In this document: positions 54,702-62,353 of the stretch, one piece after another
Numbering within the stretch: position 1 is the first letter of the stretch
How the letters are laid out: the number at the start of each line of letters is the position of its first letter
Assembly (NCBI RefSeq): GCF_025994315.1
Contig: NZ_BAQE01000001.1
Length of the DNA: 64,000 bases
Reading direction: 5' to 3' (one strand)
DNA from: Swaminathania salitolerans
GTDB lineage: Bacteria > Pseudomonadota > Alphaproteobacteria > Acetobacterales > Acetobacteraceae
Made by a program: the position numbers and the translations under genes
The notes under the pieces: model-generated
Database searches by the model: none
Told to the model about the DNA's origin: nothing
The model's input: only the letters and a program-made list of their open reading frames with translations

Positions 54702-55349
54702 ATGACCGAAGCCCCGGCAGGACTGCATCCAGCAGCCTTTACCCGCGCCAATGACGAGCCCGATGCCGTGTTCTACGCGCGGCGCGGGGCCTCGACCTGC
54801 ATGGATGCAGGGGCGCGAACCGCGGTGACCGCGCTCTATCAGACCGCATTGCCCGCAAACGGGACCATTCTCGACCTGCTTTGCGGCAATCTGAGCCATA
54901 TTCCGCCGGAAGCAAGCCATGAGACGGTCATCGGGCTGGATGTGAACAAGGCGGCGCTCGATGCGAATACGGCGCTCACGCAGCGCATCGTTCAGGACGT
55001 CAATCTCGTTCCGACCCTCGATCTGCCCGACAATTCGCTGGATGCGATCTGCCTGTGCGACGGTCTTGCCTATCTCACCCAGCCCGCCACGCTGTTCGAG
55101 GAATGCGTGCGCGTCCTGCGTCCCGGTGCGCCGCTGATCGTCACGTTTTCCGATAATTTCGTCGCCCAGAAGGCGGTTGCGCTCTGGCAGGCTCTCGAAC
55201 CGGCAGACCGGTCCCGTCTGGCCGCCCTGCTTCTGGAACGGGCAGGCTTCGGCGACCTCGATACGGGAGAGGTCGTCCCACCGGAAGATCTGACCGCATG
55301 GAACGATACGGTCCATGCGGTGATAGGACGCAAGAAATTCGCGGCCTGA
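54702..55349 (+). CDS. SAM-dependent methyltransferase (class I)
   Basis: A 215-residue protein. GTILDLLCGNLSHIP is the glycine-poor motif I, VIGLDVNKAALDAN motif II, and LDLPDNSLDAICLCDGLAYL motif IV with the core of a methyltransferase type 11 domain, followed by LRPGAPLIVTF. The substrate is not known. The gene stands alone, its end facing a strongly palindromic repeat region. Confidence 0.8.
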   Translation: MTEAPAGLHPAAFTRANDEPDAVFYARRGASTCMDAGARTAVTALYQTALPANGTILDLLCGNLSHIPPEASHETVIGLDVNKAALDANTALTQRIVQDVNLVPTLDLPDNSLDAICLCDGLAYLTQPATLFEECVRVLRPGAPLIVTFSDNFVAQKAVALWQALEPADRSRLAALLLERAGFGDLDTGEVVPPEDLTAWNDTVHAVIGRKKFAA

Positions 55350-55363
55350 CGAAAGACGTCAAG

Positions 55364-55438
55364 GCCGGGCGCCAGCACCGGGCGCCAACGGAAGGCGCCA
55401 GAGCCGGGCGCCAGAGTCGGGCGCCAACGGAAGGCGCC
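55364..55438. repeat. 39-bp-period direct repeat rich in GGCGCC palindromes
   Basis: Two near-identical 36-bp units (55364-55399 and 55403-55438) each contain three GGCGCC-type cores, so each can fold and the pair can form larger stems. They lie between the converging methyltransferase and isomerase-like genes and could end transcription from both. Confidence 0.85.
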
Positions 55439-55450
55439 CTGGGCGGGTGC

Positions 55451-56410
55451 CTACATCTGTGACGGACGATAATCGCTCGGTCCGACAGGCATGATCCCGT
55501 TGAGCAGGTCGACGGATTGTTTCAGCCCCTCGACACTGTTGAGCAGGAAATCCTCATGCTCGATCGAGAGCCATCCGTCATAACCGACCGAACGCAGGCG
55601 ATGGCAGAACTGGCGCCACCAGAGCGTATCATGGCCGAAACCGAGCGTGACATAGGACCAGGCCCGCTCCGAAGGCAGGCCGAGCGGCCCGTTTTCCAGA
55701 CGCGACGTGACGCCCATGAGCGACTCGTTGAACCCGGTATCCTTGGCATGGATATGGTAGATCGACCCACCCAGCGCATCGATGGCCATAAGAGGATCGG
55801 CCCCCATCCAGAAAAGATGCGACGGATCCAGATTGGCGCCGATCATCGGCCCTGCCGCCTCGCGCAGTTGCAGGAAAGTCGGCACGTTATACGCCCACTG
55901 CCCTCCATGCAGCTCCAGCGCGAAACGCTCCACACCGGCTGTTTCGGCAAGTTTCAGGGCCTTTTCCCAGAAGGGGAGAATACGCGCCTCGAGCTGCCAT
56001 TTCTTGGCTTCCAGCCCCTCGGGCGGCCAGGAGCTCACGATCCAGTTCGGCAGGGTATCGCCTTCCTTGCCTTCGGGCAGACCCGACATCGTACAGATCG
56101 TCCTGACACCGAGATCACCGGCCAGACGGATCGTTTCGAGCAGATCCTCTCCCTGTTTCCTGTCCACCGGATGCAGGGGATTGCCGTTGGCGTTGAGGGC
56201 GATGATCTCGAGCCCACGCGATTCGAACGCATTGAGGAAAGACTTCCGGGCGGCGGCACTGCTACGCATCTGCGCCAGATCGAGATGCGGGGCATTCGAC
56301 CACCCTCCGGTATTCACCTCGACACCCGAGACGCCGAGCGAGACGGCGATATCGAGCATCTCTTCGAGAGGACGCGAAGCGAGACTATCGGATACAAAAC
56401 CCAGTTTCAT
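55451..56410 (-). CDS. Sugar phosphate isomerase/epimerase family protein (AP-endonuclease-2-like TIM barrel)
   Basis: A 319-residue protein beginning MKLGFVSDSLASRPLEEML, with VSLGVSGVEVNTGGW, NLDPSHLFWMGADPLMAI, YHIHAKDTGFNE and GYDGWLSIEHED. These are the metal-binding Glu, His and Asp blocks of the xylose isomerase-like TIM barrel. The chosen ATG is at 56408-56410; the 27-codon extension upstream lacks family similarity. It is probably involved in sugar or inositol metabolism. The exact substrate is unknown. Upstream DNA is a low-GC stretch with a perfect TATAAT at 56524-56529 (minus strand). Confidence 0.82.
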   Translation of the reverse strand: MKLGFVSDSLASRPLEEMLDIAVSLGVSGVEVNTGGWSNAPHLDLAQMRSSAAARKSFLNAFESRGLEIIALNANGNPLHPVDRKQGEDLLETIRLAGDLGVRTICTMSGLPEGKEGDTLPNWIVSSWPPEGLEAKKWQLEARILPFWEKALKLAETAGVERFALELHGGQWAYNVPTFLQLREAAGPMIGANLDPSHLFWMGADPLMAIDALGGSIYHIHAKDTGFNESLMGVTSRLENGPLGLPSERAWSYVTLGFGHDTLWWRQFCHRLRSVGYDGWLSIEHEDFLLNSVEGLKQSVDLLNGIMPVGPSDYRPSQM

Positions 56411-56556
56411 GATCTGTTCACCATGGCAAGAGAATCGACGCGGCATCGCACTGCATCGAAAACGATGGAAATATAATTCCTTTCTCAGCACATCATGAGA
56501 ACATATTTTCTCTTTTATATCATATTATAGTGATTTTTAACATATGAGGCGTTCGA

Positions 56557-58956
56557 TCAGGCGTTCATCCTGTGATCCGCATCGGGGAGCGCAGCAGCGG
56601 TACGACCGGCCCGCATCGTGCGGCCCTCAAGCCAGGCCCGGGATCGCGACCATTCGTGACGGATGACCAGCAGCGCGCCGAGCGCACGCGAGACAGGGAA
56701 TGCCTCGTCATCGCCCATCGTGCCGAGCGCCTGCTCCAGCCTGACGATCAGACGATCGGTGGCGGGCCCGAGTCCGGGTCGCCACCGATGACGCTCGGAT
56801 GCCACGCGAAAAAACGACCCGATCTCGTCGGACAACCATGCGGGGCAGGCCGGATCGCCGATGAAGCACCGCAGGAAGAGGAGATTGCGCCCGAGGGTCA
56901 TCGCCGAGAGGAGGGCCTGCAATTCGCTCCTCATGACGGGCGTGATATCCGCGCCTGCATACCGGATGACGCGTTCCATACCCTGTGTGATCCGACCGAC
57001 CCAGCGTCTTTCATCGGGAATCCTGCGCCTGGGACGACAGATCCGGTCCAGACCGCGCGCACATTGCTCTCTCAGCATGCGGCAAAGCTGATCGACATCG
57101 AAGGGCAGCACACAGCGGAAGATGACGACCCCTGCGCCCAGTCCGAGCAGGAGGGAGAGCGTGGTATTGCACCAGCTCAGTTCGTCCATCCGACCGTAAT
57201 TATCGAGCCCCACCAGAACGGGAAAGAACGTAACGAAGGATCCGGCGGCGTTGGCCGTCGACGGGTTGCGGACAGCGAGCCCGCCCATGAACATGAAAGG
57301 CGCGATCGAAAGGCATAATCCCTCGAAGCCGTTCGCCACGGGAAGCAGGAAGAAGACGGGCACGATCGAGGCGAGCGCTGCGAAACAGGCGCCGTAAAAG
57401 AACTGGTTGCTGGCCAGAACGGTATTGTCGACCGTTGCAAAACGACCGACCACGACAGCGATGAAGGAAATGAACGCAGCACCCTGCGGCCAGGCCGTGA
57501 CATGCCAGACCAGTCCTGCAAGGCAGATCGCGATTGCGGAGCGCAATCCGTTATGCAGCGAGACCCGCCAGTTCAGGACCCGGCGGAGCCTGTGACGCGG
57601 CTCCGTCGGCATCGCCTCCGGACCGGTCTCCAGATGCGAGAAGAGGATATCGTATTCCGAAAGGATGAGAGACAGCCCTCGCAGGATAACGGCATCCTCG
57701 AAAGCCCTTTTCGAACCGGCTTCCCCGAAAGCGCCCTCCCCGAGACCGCCTTCTCCGGAACCTGCCTTCTTCGGACCGGTGTCTCCGGGATGGGCGATTC
57801 CCGGATAGGCGCCTCCCGGATAGGCACCTTCGGGATCGGCACGTCCTGCGGCGACCGCGTGCAGAACGGCTTCATGCTGGGCACGATCGATACAGGCGAG
57901 CAGCGCGAGACCTCTCTCGCGGATCGCGCCCGGCGCTCCTCCCGGGGAACCCTCCCGGGAACCATCCGGAGAACGGCCTGAGAAACTGCGCGGCAGGATA
58001 TTGAACGTCTTGCCGGAGCTCCCGGGGGGAGACGCGACGATGCAGGCGGTGACGCTGTCGGGCAGGTCCCGGAGGAACTGCCCGACCTGCGCCACGAGAT
58101 GCGCTGTTTCCGGCGATCGCCCCGGCGTGCAGGCAAGCCGCGCCTGCATACCCAGGCCGCGCGAAACGATCTGGGACAGCATACCTATCGCCTCATAGGC
58201 ATTCGCGATTTCCCGATCGCGATGGCCGAGCTCGACCACCGTGAATTCCATCTGATCGTGCAGACGGAGCGTACGCGCATAGACGGCGGCGATCGCGGCC
58301 TCGGAGAGCGGCTTTCCCTCGAGCACATCCGCGAGGAGTGTGCAGGTCGCGGCTATGCCTTCGGAGAGATCGCGACGCATGTTGTGACGGGCGCGTCGTG
58401 CGAGCGAGGAAGAGAAGACCACGCCTGCCAGCATCTCGCAGACCACACCGAGAACGATATAGGTGCCTCGCGCCATGGCGATCTCGAAAACATGAGACGG
58501 CGCGGCAATGGCCGCTGTCGCAATGATCGCGCATGTATAGGCTGCCAGAACGAACGCATAGGCGCGGAAATTGTGGAACAGCGTCGCAAGGCCGGTGCAG
58601 AGCGCGGCCCAGAGGGCGAGCGCCGGAATGAAGAGCCAGGGCGTCTGCGGGAAGGCTGCGACCAGACCGATCGCACCGACCATGCCGATCAGTGTCCCCA
58701 CGAGACGCCAGCGCCCCTTCGAAAGGCTTTCCCCCCGGGACCCCTGAGCGGTGATCCAGACGGTCATTGCCGCCCATTGCGGCTCGCCCAGTGCCATCCA
58801 GAACGCGATTCCGAGCGCGACCAGAGAAGCCACGGTGTTGCGCAAGGCGAATTCGAGCGCATTGGCGCCGGGGGCGAACAGCCAGGCGAGAGGAAAGGAA
58901 GGCGTGCGCGTGCGACGGAGGGCGGCGTCGAGCCGAGCCAGATATCCACGGATCAT
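56557..58956 (-). CDS. FUSC-family membrane protein (aromatic-acid exporter-like)
   Basis: A 799-residue protein with two membrane halves: ANALEFALRNTVASLVALGIAF through the first six helices, and ALRRVLNWRVSLHNGLRSAI-type helices in the second half. A large cytoplasmic part lies between them, like AaeB/YccS proteins that export aromatic acids. In the linker is a run of pentapeptides (GAYPG, GAYPG, IAHPG, DTGPK, KAGSG, EGGLG, EGAFG) encoded by a 15-bp tandem repeat. It is probably a single-gene transporter. No HlyD partner is adjacent. Confidence 0.82.
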   Translation of the reverse strand: MIRGYLARLDAALRRTRTPSFPLAWLFAPGANALEFALRNTVASLVALGIAFWMALGEPQWAAMTVWITAQGSRGESLSKGRWRLVGTLIGMVGAIGLVAAFPQTPWLFIPALALWAALCTGLATLFHNFRAYAFVLAAYTCAIIATAAIAAPSHVFEIAMARGTYIVLGVVCEMLAGVVFSSSLARRARHNMRRDLSEGIAATCTLLADVLEGKPLSEAAIAAVYARTLRLHDQMEFTVVELGHRDREIANAYEAIGMLSQIVSRGLGMQARLACTPGRSPETAHLVAQVGQFLRDLPDSVTACIVASPPGSSGKTFNILPRSFSGRSPDGSREGSPGGAPGAIRERGLALLACIDRAQHEAVLHAVAAGRADPEGAYPGGAYPGIAHPGDTGPKKAGSGEGGLGEGAFGEAGSKRAFEDAVILRGLSLILSEYDILFSHLETGPEAMPTEPRHRLRRVLNWRVSLHNGLRSAIAICLAGLVWHVTAWPQGAAFISFIAVVVGRFATVDNTVLASNQFFYGACFAALASIVPVFFLLPVANGFEGLCLSIAPFMFMGGLAVRNPSTANAAGSFVTFFPVLVGLDNYGRMDELSWCNTTLSLLLGLGAGVVIFRCVLPFDVDQLCRMLREQCARGLDRICRPRRRIPDERRWVGRITQGMERVIRYAGADITPVMRSELQALLSAMTLGRNLLFLRCFIGDPACPAWLSDEIGSFFRVASERHRWRPGLGPATDRLIVRLEQALGTMGDDEAFPVSRALGALLVIRHEWSRSRAWLEGRTMRAGRTAAALPDADHRMNA
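57784..57843 (-). repeat. 15-bp tandem repeat inside the FUSC gene
   Basis: Four 15-bp units lie at 57784-57798, 57799-57813, 57814-57828 and 57829-57843. The middle two differ by one base (TCCCGGATAGGCGCC and TCCCGGATAGGCACC). More diverged units in the same register extend back to about 57710, so the encoded protein carries about nine pentapeptides. Confidence 0.85.
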
Positions 58957-59052
58957 GTCCGGGGTCTTACCCGAATTTTAATGGCGAAACGACGCCGATT
59001 TCGTCAAAACATGTCCGGTTTCCCACCAGATGGGTTTCCGCCGAATCACATC

Positions 59053-59082
59053 GTGAGGAGGACGACGTATCGTCGCCCTCAC
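59053..59082 (+). promoter_or_regulatory. Long stem-loop in the DEAD-box helicase leader
   Basis: GTGAGG pairs with CCTCAC and the inner GACGA pairs with TCGTC, giving an almost complete 30-nt hairpin about 130 nt upstream of the helicase start, between two divergent genes. It could be an operator or a leader structure. A terminator is less likely at this position. Confidence 0.4.
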
Positions 59083-59212
59083 CGTTTAATCCTAGATTTC
59101 GCGACGCATATTCTTTATTGACCGCGTTCCCCACGCCGACAGCTCCGCTTTCCCAGCGCATCCGTGTCCCGGCGTTCTCTCTTTCGTACAGTCCTGATCG
59201 AGTTCGAACCGC

Positions 59213-61030
59213 ATGCCCTTTCCCGATACCGTTCCTTCACTGAGTCGCGCTCTGGCGGCACGCGGTTATGAAACGCCCACAGCCGTTCAGGAGGCCGTTC
59301 TGCAGCCGGGTCTCGAAACCCGCGATCTGCTCGTTTCGGCCCAGACCGGTTCGGGCAAGACAGTCGCCTTCGGACTTGCCTTCGCGCCAACCCTTCTTCC
59401 CGAGGGCAGCGAGCGCCTGCCTCCGGCCAATCAGCCGCTTGCCCTCGTCATCGCGCCCACGCGTGAGCTGGCGCTTCAGGTCCAGACCGAGCTGCAATGG
59501 CTTTATGCCGAGACCGGCGCGCGCATCGTGAGCTGCATCGGAGGCACCGACGCCAGACGCGAGGCGCGCAATCTCTCCAACGGGGCCCATATCGTCGTCG
59601 GCACCCCGGGTCGTCTGTGCGACCATCTCTCGCGCGGCGCGCTCGATCTGAAGGATCTGCGCGTGGTCGTTCTCGACGAGGCGGACGAGATGCTCGATCT
59701 CGGATTCCGCGACGAGCTCGAACAGCTCCTCGATGCCGCCCCGGTCGAGCGTCGCACGCTCCTGTTCTCGGCGACGATCGCGCGCGAGATCGCCAATCTG
59801 GCCCGCCGGTTCCAGAAAAACGCCGAGCGGATCAACACGGTCTCGACGTCCCGGCAGCATGACGACATTGCCTATAAATGCGTGCTGACGGCGCCCAGCG
59901 ATATCGGACGCGGTATCGTCAATGTGCTGCGCTATTACGAGAGCCCGACGGCGATGCTCTTCTGCAATACGCGCGCCATGGTCGCGCAGGTGCAGGCAGC
60001 TCTGGTCGAACGCGGCTTCGCCTCGGTCGCCATCTCCGGAGAGATGGGGCAGAACGAACGCTCGCGTGCCATCGAGGCGCTGCGTTCGGGCGTGGCAAGG
60101 GTCTGTGTCGCGACCGATGTGGCCGCGCGCGGAATCGACATTCCCGCGCTCTCTCTCGTCATTCATGCGAACATGCCGAGCGAGGCCGCGACCCTGCTGC
60201 ATCGCTCCGGTCGTACGGGACGTGCAGGACGCAAGGGCACCTGCGTCGTGATGGTTCCGGTCAACCAGCGTCGCAAGGCGGAACGTCTTCTTTCCTATGC
60301 CAAGATCAGCAATGCGGAATGGGAGAGCGTGCCCTCCGCCGAGGCGATCCTGAAACAGGATGCCAGGCGCCTGATGGAAGACGAGACCCTCTTCGCCCCC
60401 TCGCAGCCCGCAGAAGACGCGCTCGCCTCGCAGCTTGCGAATGCACACGATGCCCATCAGCTCGCAACGGCTCTGGTGCGCCTCTACAAGAGCCGCCTGC
60501 CGAGCGTCGAGAACATCCGTCCTGTGAGCCTAGACGCCCCGGCGGGCCGCGGCCGCATGGATGAGCGCGGCCCGCGCGAGTTTTCCGGACGTGTCGACCG
60601 GCTGGGTGGAGAGTGGTTCTCTCTCGGTATCGGACGCACCGAGCGCGCCGATCCGAAATGGCTCGTCCCCCTGATCTGCCGGCTCGGTGGCGTCACGAAG
60701 AGCGAGATCGGCGCCATCCATATCAATACGGACCATACGCTGTTCGAGATCGCTCCCGACAGCGCGGAGCGTTTCCGCTCCTGTGTCGCAGGGAGCGATG
60801 CCGACGAGGCGAAGATCGAGCCTGCCGCGGCGCCGACAGGCCCCTCGGCCCCGCCCCGTGGTCCGCGCCGCCCGCGCGAGGGGGGATTTGCTCCGCGCGG
60901 CAAGGGCGCTCCCCGGGGTGACCGGGGTGACCGGGGTGACCGGGGTGACCGGGGTGACCGGGGTGACCGTCCTTCCTTTCGCAAGGGGCCCGCAGGAGCA
61001 GGCAAGGGCTCGTCGCGCAAGCGCTACTGA
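59213..61030 (+). CDS. DEAD-box RNA helicase (CsdA/DeaD-like)
   Basis: A 605-residue ATP-dependent RNA helicase. The Q motif (TPTAVQEAVLQ), motif I (AQTGSGKT), Ia (PTRELALQ), II (DEAD in VVLDEADEMLDLGF), III (SAT) and VI (HRSGRTGRAG) are all present. A DbpA-like RNA-binding domain follows (about residues 465-545, FSLGIGRTERADPKWLVPL). The basic C-terminal tail contains six GDR units from a 9-bp repeat. Likely roles are ribosome assembly and cold adaptation. The ATG at 59213 lacks a strong ribosome-binding site, and no better one exists nearby. Confidence 0.94.
   Translation: MPFPDTVPSLSRALAARGYETPTAVQEAVLQPGLETRDLLVSAQTGSGKTVAFGLAFAPTLLPEGSERLPPANQPLALVIAPTRELALQVQTELQWLYAETGARIVSCIGGTDARREARNLSNGAHIVVGTPGRLCDHLSRGALDLKDLRVVVLDEADEMLDLGFRDELEQLLDAAPVERRTLLFSATIAREIANLARRFQKNAERINTVSTSRQHDDIAYKCVLTAPSDIGRGIVNVLRYYESPTAMLFCNTRAMVAQVQAALVERGFASVAISGEMGQNERSRAIEALRSGVARVCVATDVAARGIDIPALSLVIHANMPSEAATLLHRSGRTGRAGRKGTCVVMVPVNQRRKAERLLSYAKISNAEWESVPSAEAILKQDARRLMEDETLFAPSQPAEDALASQLANAHDAHQLATALVRLYKSRLPSVENIRPVSLDAPAGRGRMDERGPREFSGRVDRLGGEWFSLGIGRTERADPKWLVPLICRLGGVTKSEIGAIHINTDHTLFEIAPDSAERFRSCVAGSDADEAKIEPAAAPTGPSAPPRGPRRPREGGFAPRGKGAPRGDRGDRGDRGDRGDRGDRPSFRKGPAGAGKGSSRKRY
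60915..60968 (+). repeat. 9-bp tandem repeat in the helicase C-terminal tail
   Basis: Six perfect copies of GGGGTGACC (60915-60968) encode GDRGDRGDR-type repeats, six units long. Perfect identity suggests recent slippage expansion. Confidence 0.97.
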
Positions 61031-61048
61031 GCCCTGTCCGTAACGGAC

Positions 61049-61074
61049 AACCGGGCGCCTCGGAGCGCCCGGTT
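61049..61074 (+). terminator. Hairpin terminator after the helicase gene
   Basis: AACCGGGCGC pairs perfectly with GCGCCCGGTT across a 6-nt loop, 18 nt past the helicase stop. It lacks a T run but is followed by a second, similar hairpin. Confidence 0.55.
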
Positions 61075-61097
61075 CAGCGACGGCAGAACCATCGTGC

Positions 61098-61122
61098 AAC
61101 GCCCCGCCTCGTGCGGGGCGTT
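61098..61122 (+). terminator. Second hairpin terminator after the helicase gene
   Basis: AACGCCCCGC pairs perfectly with GCGGGGCGTT across a 5-nt loop, and the stem ends in TTTG, the usual form of a Rho-independent terminator. Confidence 0.75.
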
Positions 61123-61196
61123 TGCCGTTCAGGAGACTACAGGGCACAAGCGAGTTGAAAATAAATATCAAATTCAAAACCGAATACTACTTTCAT

Positions 61197-61213
61197 AAGA
61201 GAAGCATTCTCAA
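61197..61213 (-). promoter_or_regulatory. Fur-box-like palindrome upstream of bfr
   Basis: The plus strand reads AAGAGAAGCATTCTCAA. The minus strand reads TTGAGAATGCTTCTCTT, matching the bfd site at 12 of 17 positions, including the whole left arm. It lies 130 nt upstream of the bfr start in AT-rich DNA. Iron control fits the gene, but the site is not experimentally known. Confidence 0.55.
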
Positions 61214-61344
61214 TTACTATACACTATATTTTATTTTCGTTATTTCTGTTGCGCCGCTTTGACTTTCGTGGTTGATGGTCGCTCGTCAATGTCCTGGCTG
61301 GCCTTGGACGCACGGTCGCCGCACGAAAGAAAGAGGAGCATTCC

Positions 61345-61836
61345 ATGCTGAAAGATCCGAAGGTCGTCGAGCACCTGAACATCCAGCTCACGAACGAGCT
61401 GACAGCCATCAACCAGTATTTCCTTCATGCCCGCACCCTGAATCACTGGGGCGTCACCAAACTGGGCAAGAAGGAGTACGACGAATCCATCGAGGAAATG
61501 CGTCATGCCGACTGGCTGATCGAGCGCATTCTCTATCTCGGTGGCCTTCCGAACGTGCAGCGCCTGAACCAGATCCTGGTCGGCGAGAGCGTCGAGGAAA
61601 TCCTGACCTGCGATCTGAAGCTGGAAGAGAAGGCGCTGGCCGATCTGCGCGAAGGCATCGCCTATTGCGAGAGCGTGCGCGACTATGTTTCCCGCGATCT
61701 GCTGATCCGTATTCTCGCCGATGAGGAAGAGCATGAAGACTTCATCGATCGCCAGTTCGATCTCATCAAGCAGGTCGGCATCCAGCGCTACATCACGCTG
61801 AATTCCTCGGCTGCACCTGATCAGACAGCAGAGTGA
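61345..61836 (+). CDS. bfr: Bacterioferritin
   Basis: A 163-residue heme-containing iron-storage protein that forms a 24-mer shell. The ferroxidase ligands E18, E51, H54, E94, E127 and H130 and the heme ligand M52 (in EEMRHAD) are all present, so both iron oxidation and heme binding should be active. ATG at 61345. Its partner Bfd is encoded nearby on the other strand; Bfd binds Bfr and reduces the core to release iron. A Fur-box-like site lies upstream. Confidence 0.97.
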   Translation: MLKDPKVVEHLNIQLTNELTAINQYFLHARTLNHWGVTKLGKKEYDESIEEMRHADWLIERILYLGGLPNVQRLNQILVGESVEEILTCDLKLEEKALADLREGIAYCESVRDYVSRDLLIRILADEEEHEDFIDRQFDLIKQVGIQRYITLNSSAAPDQTAE

Positions 61837-61842
61837 CACCGG

Positions 61843-61877
61843 GGCGGTCCGAGCGGTTTCAGCCGATCCGGACCGCC
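61843..61877 (+). terminator. Terminator after bfr
   Basis: GGCGGTCC and GGACCGCC pair as the outer stem, followed by TGTTTT at 61878-61883, just after the bfr stop. Confidence 0.75.
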
Positions 61878-61888
61878 TGTTTTACGCA

Positions 61889-61923
61889 AAAGCCCGGCAC
61901 GCCCTGAAAGGCGGCCGGGCTTT
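61889..61923. terminator. Bidirectional terminator between bfr and bfd
   Basis: AAAGCCCGGC pairs perfectly with GCCGGGCTTT over 10 bp, with A/T runs at both stem bases, and lies between the converging bfr and bfd genes. Confidence 0.85.
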
Positions 61924-62017
61924 CTGCTGTCCGGGCAACGTCAGGCCCGTCGGGCTCCGTAAGCGGGCTTCGGGGGCTGGCGAGCTCCGGGGCGGTCACG
62001 GTTCAGGCGGGCGCGAT

Positions 62018-62254
62018 TCAGGCCGAAACGCGGGGCATCGTCGTGTCGCCTGCTCCGCCTGCACCGAAAACCATCATGGCCTCCTGGCGCTCGCGCAGAA
62101 GAGCGCGAAGCGTGCAGACGACGCCCGATACGCAATTGCCGCATTGCGCCTTGCAGTTCTTGGCGGCGTAGACGTCGCGCGGGCGGGACGCGCCACGGCT
62201 GACGGCATCGGCAATATCGTGATTGGTCAGAGCATTGCATGAACAGACGATCAT
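62018..62254 (-). CDS. bfd: Bacterioferritin-associated ferredoxin
   Basis: A 78-residue [2Fe-2S] protein that docks on bacterioferritin and donates electrons to release stored iron. Cysteines at 4, 6, 38 and 41 match the known Bfd ligand pattern. It lies downstream of hrcA but has its own promoter region, which contains the palindrome at 62294-62310. The C-terminal tail after the BFD domain (about 25 residues) has no recognisable domain. Confidence 0.95.
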   Translation of the reverse strand: MIVCSCNALTNHDIADAVSRGASRPRDVYAAKNCKAQCGNCVSGVVCTLRALLRERQEAMMVFGAGGAGDTTMPRVSA

Positions 62255-62293
62255 CGGTCATCCCGCTTGAGAATGCACCGAACCTAACAGCGT

Positions 62294-62310
62294 TTGAGAA
62301 TAACTCTCAA
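62294..62310 (-). promoter_or_regulatory. Fur-box-like palindrome upstream of bfd
   Basis: TTGAGAATAACTCTCAA is a 17-bp palindrome with 6-bp perfect arms, and it fits the 7-1-7 form of a Fur box (TGAGAAT-A-ACTCTCA) well. It lies 40 nt upstream of the bfd start, the expected position for a repressor that allows expression at low iron. Confidence 0.65.
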
Positions 62311-62353
62311 CACTAAAATGCGACTCATTCCTAAAATCGTCCTTAAATCCGGT

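Larger units (their letters stand above)
61031..61344. other. Intergenic region between helicase and bfr
   Basis: This 314-nt stretch without a gene holds two strong terminator hairpins (61049-61074 and 61098-61122), then an AT-rich bfr promoter region with the Fur-box-like palindrome at 61197-61213. Confidence 0.7.
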
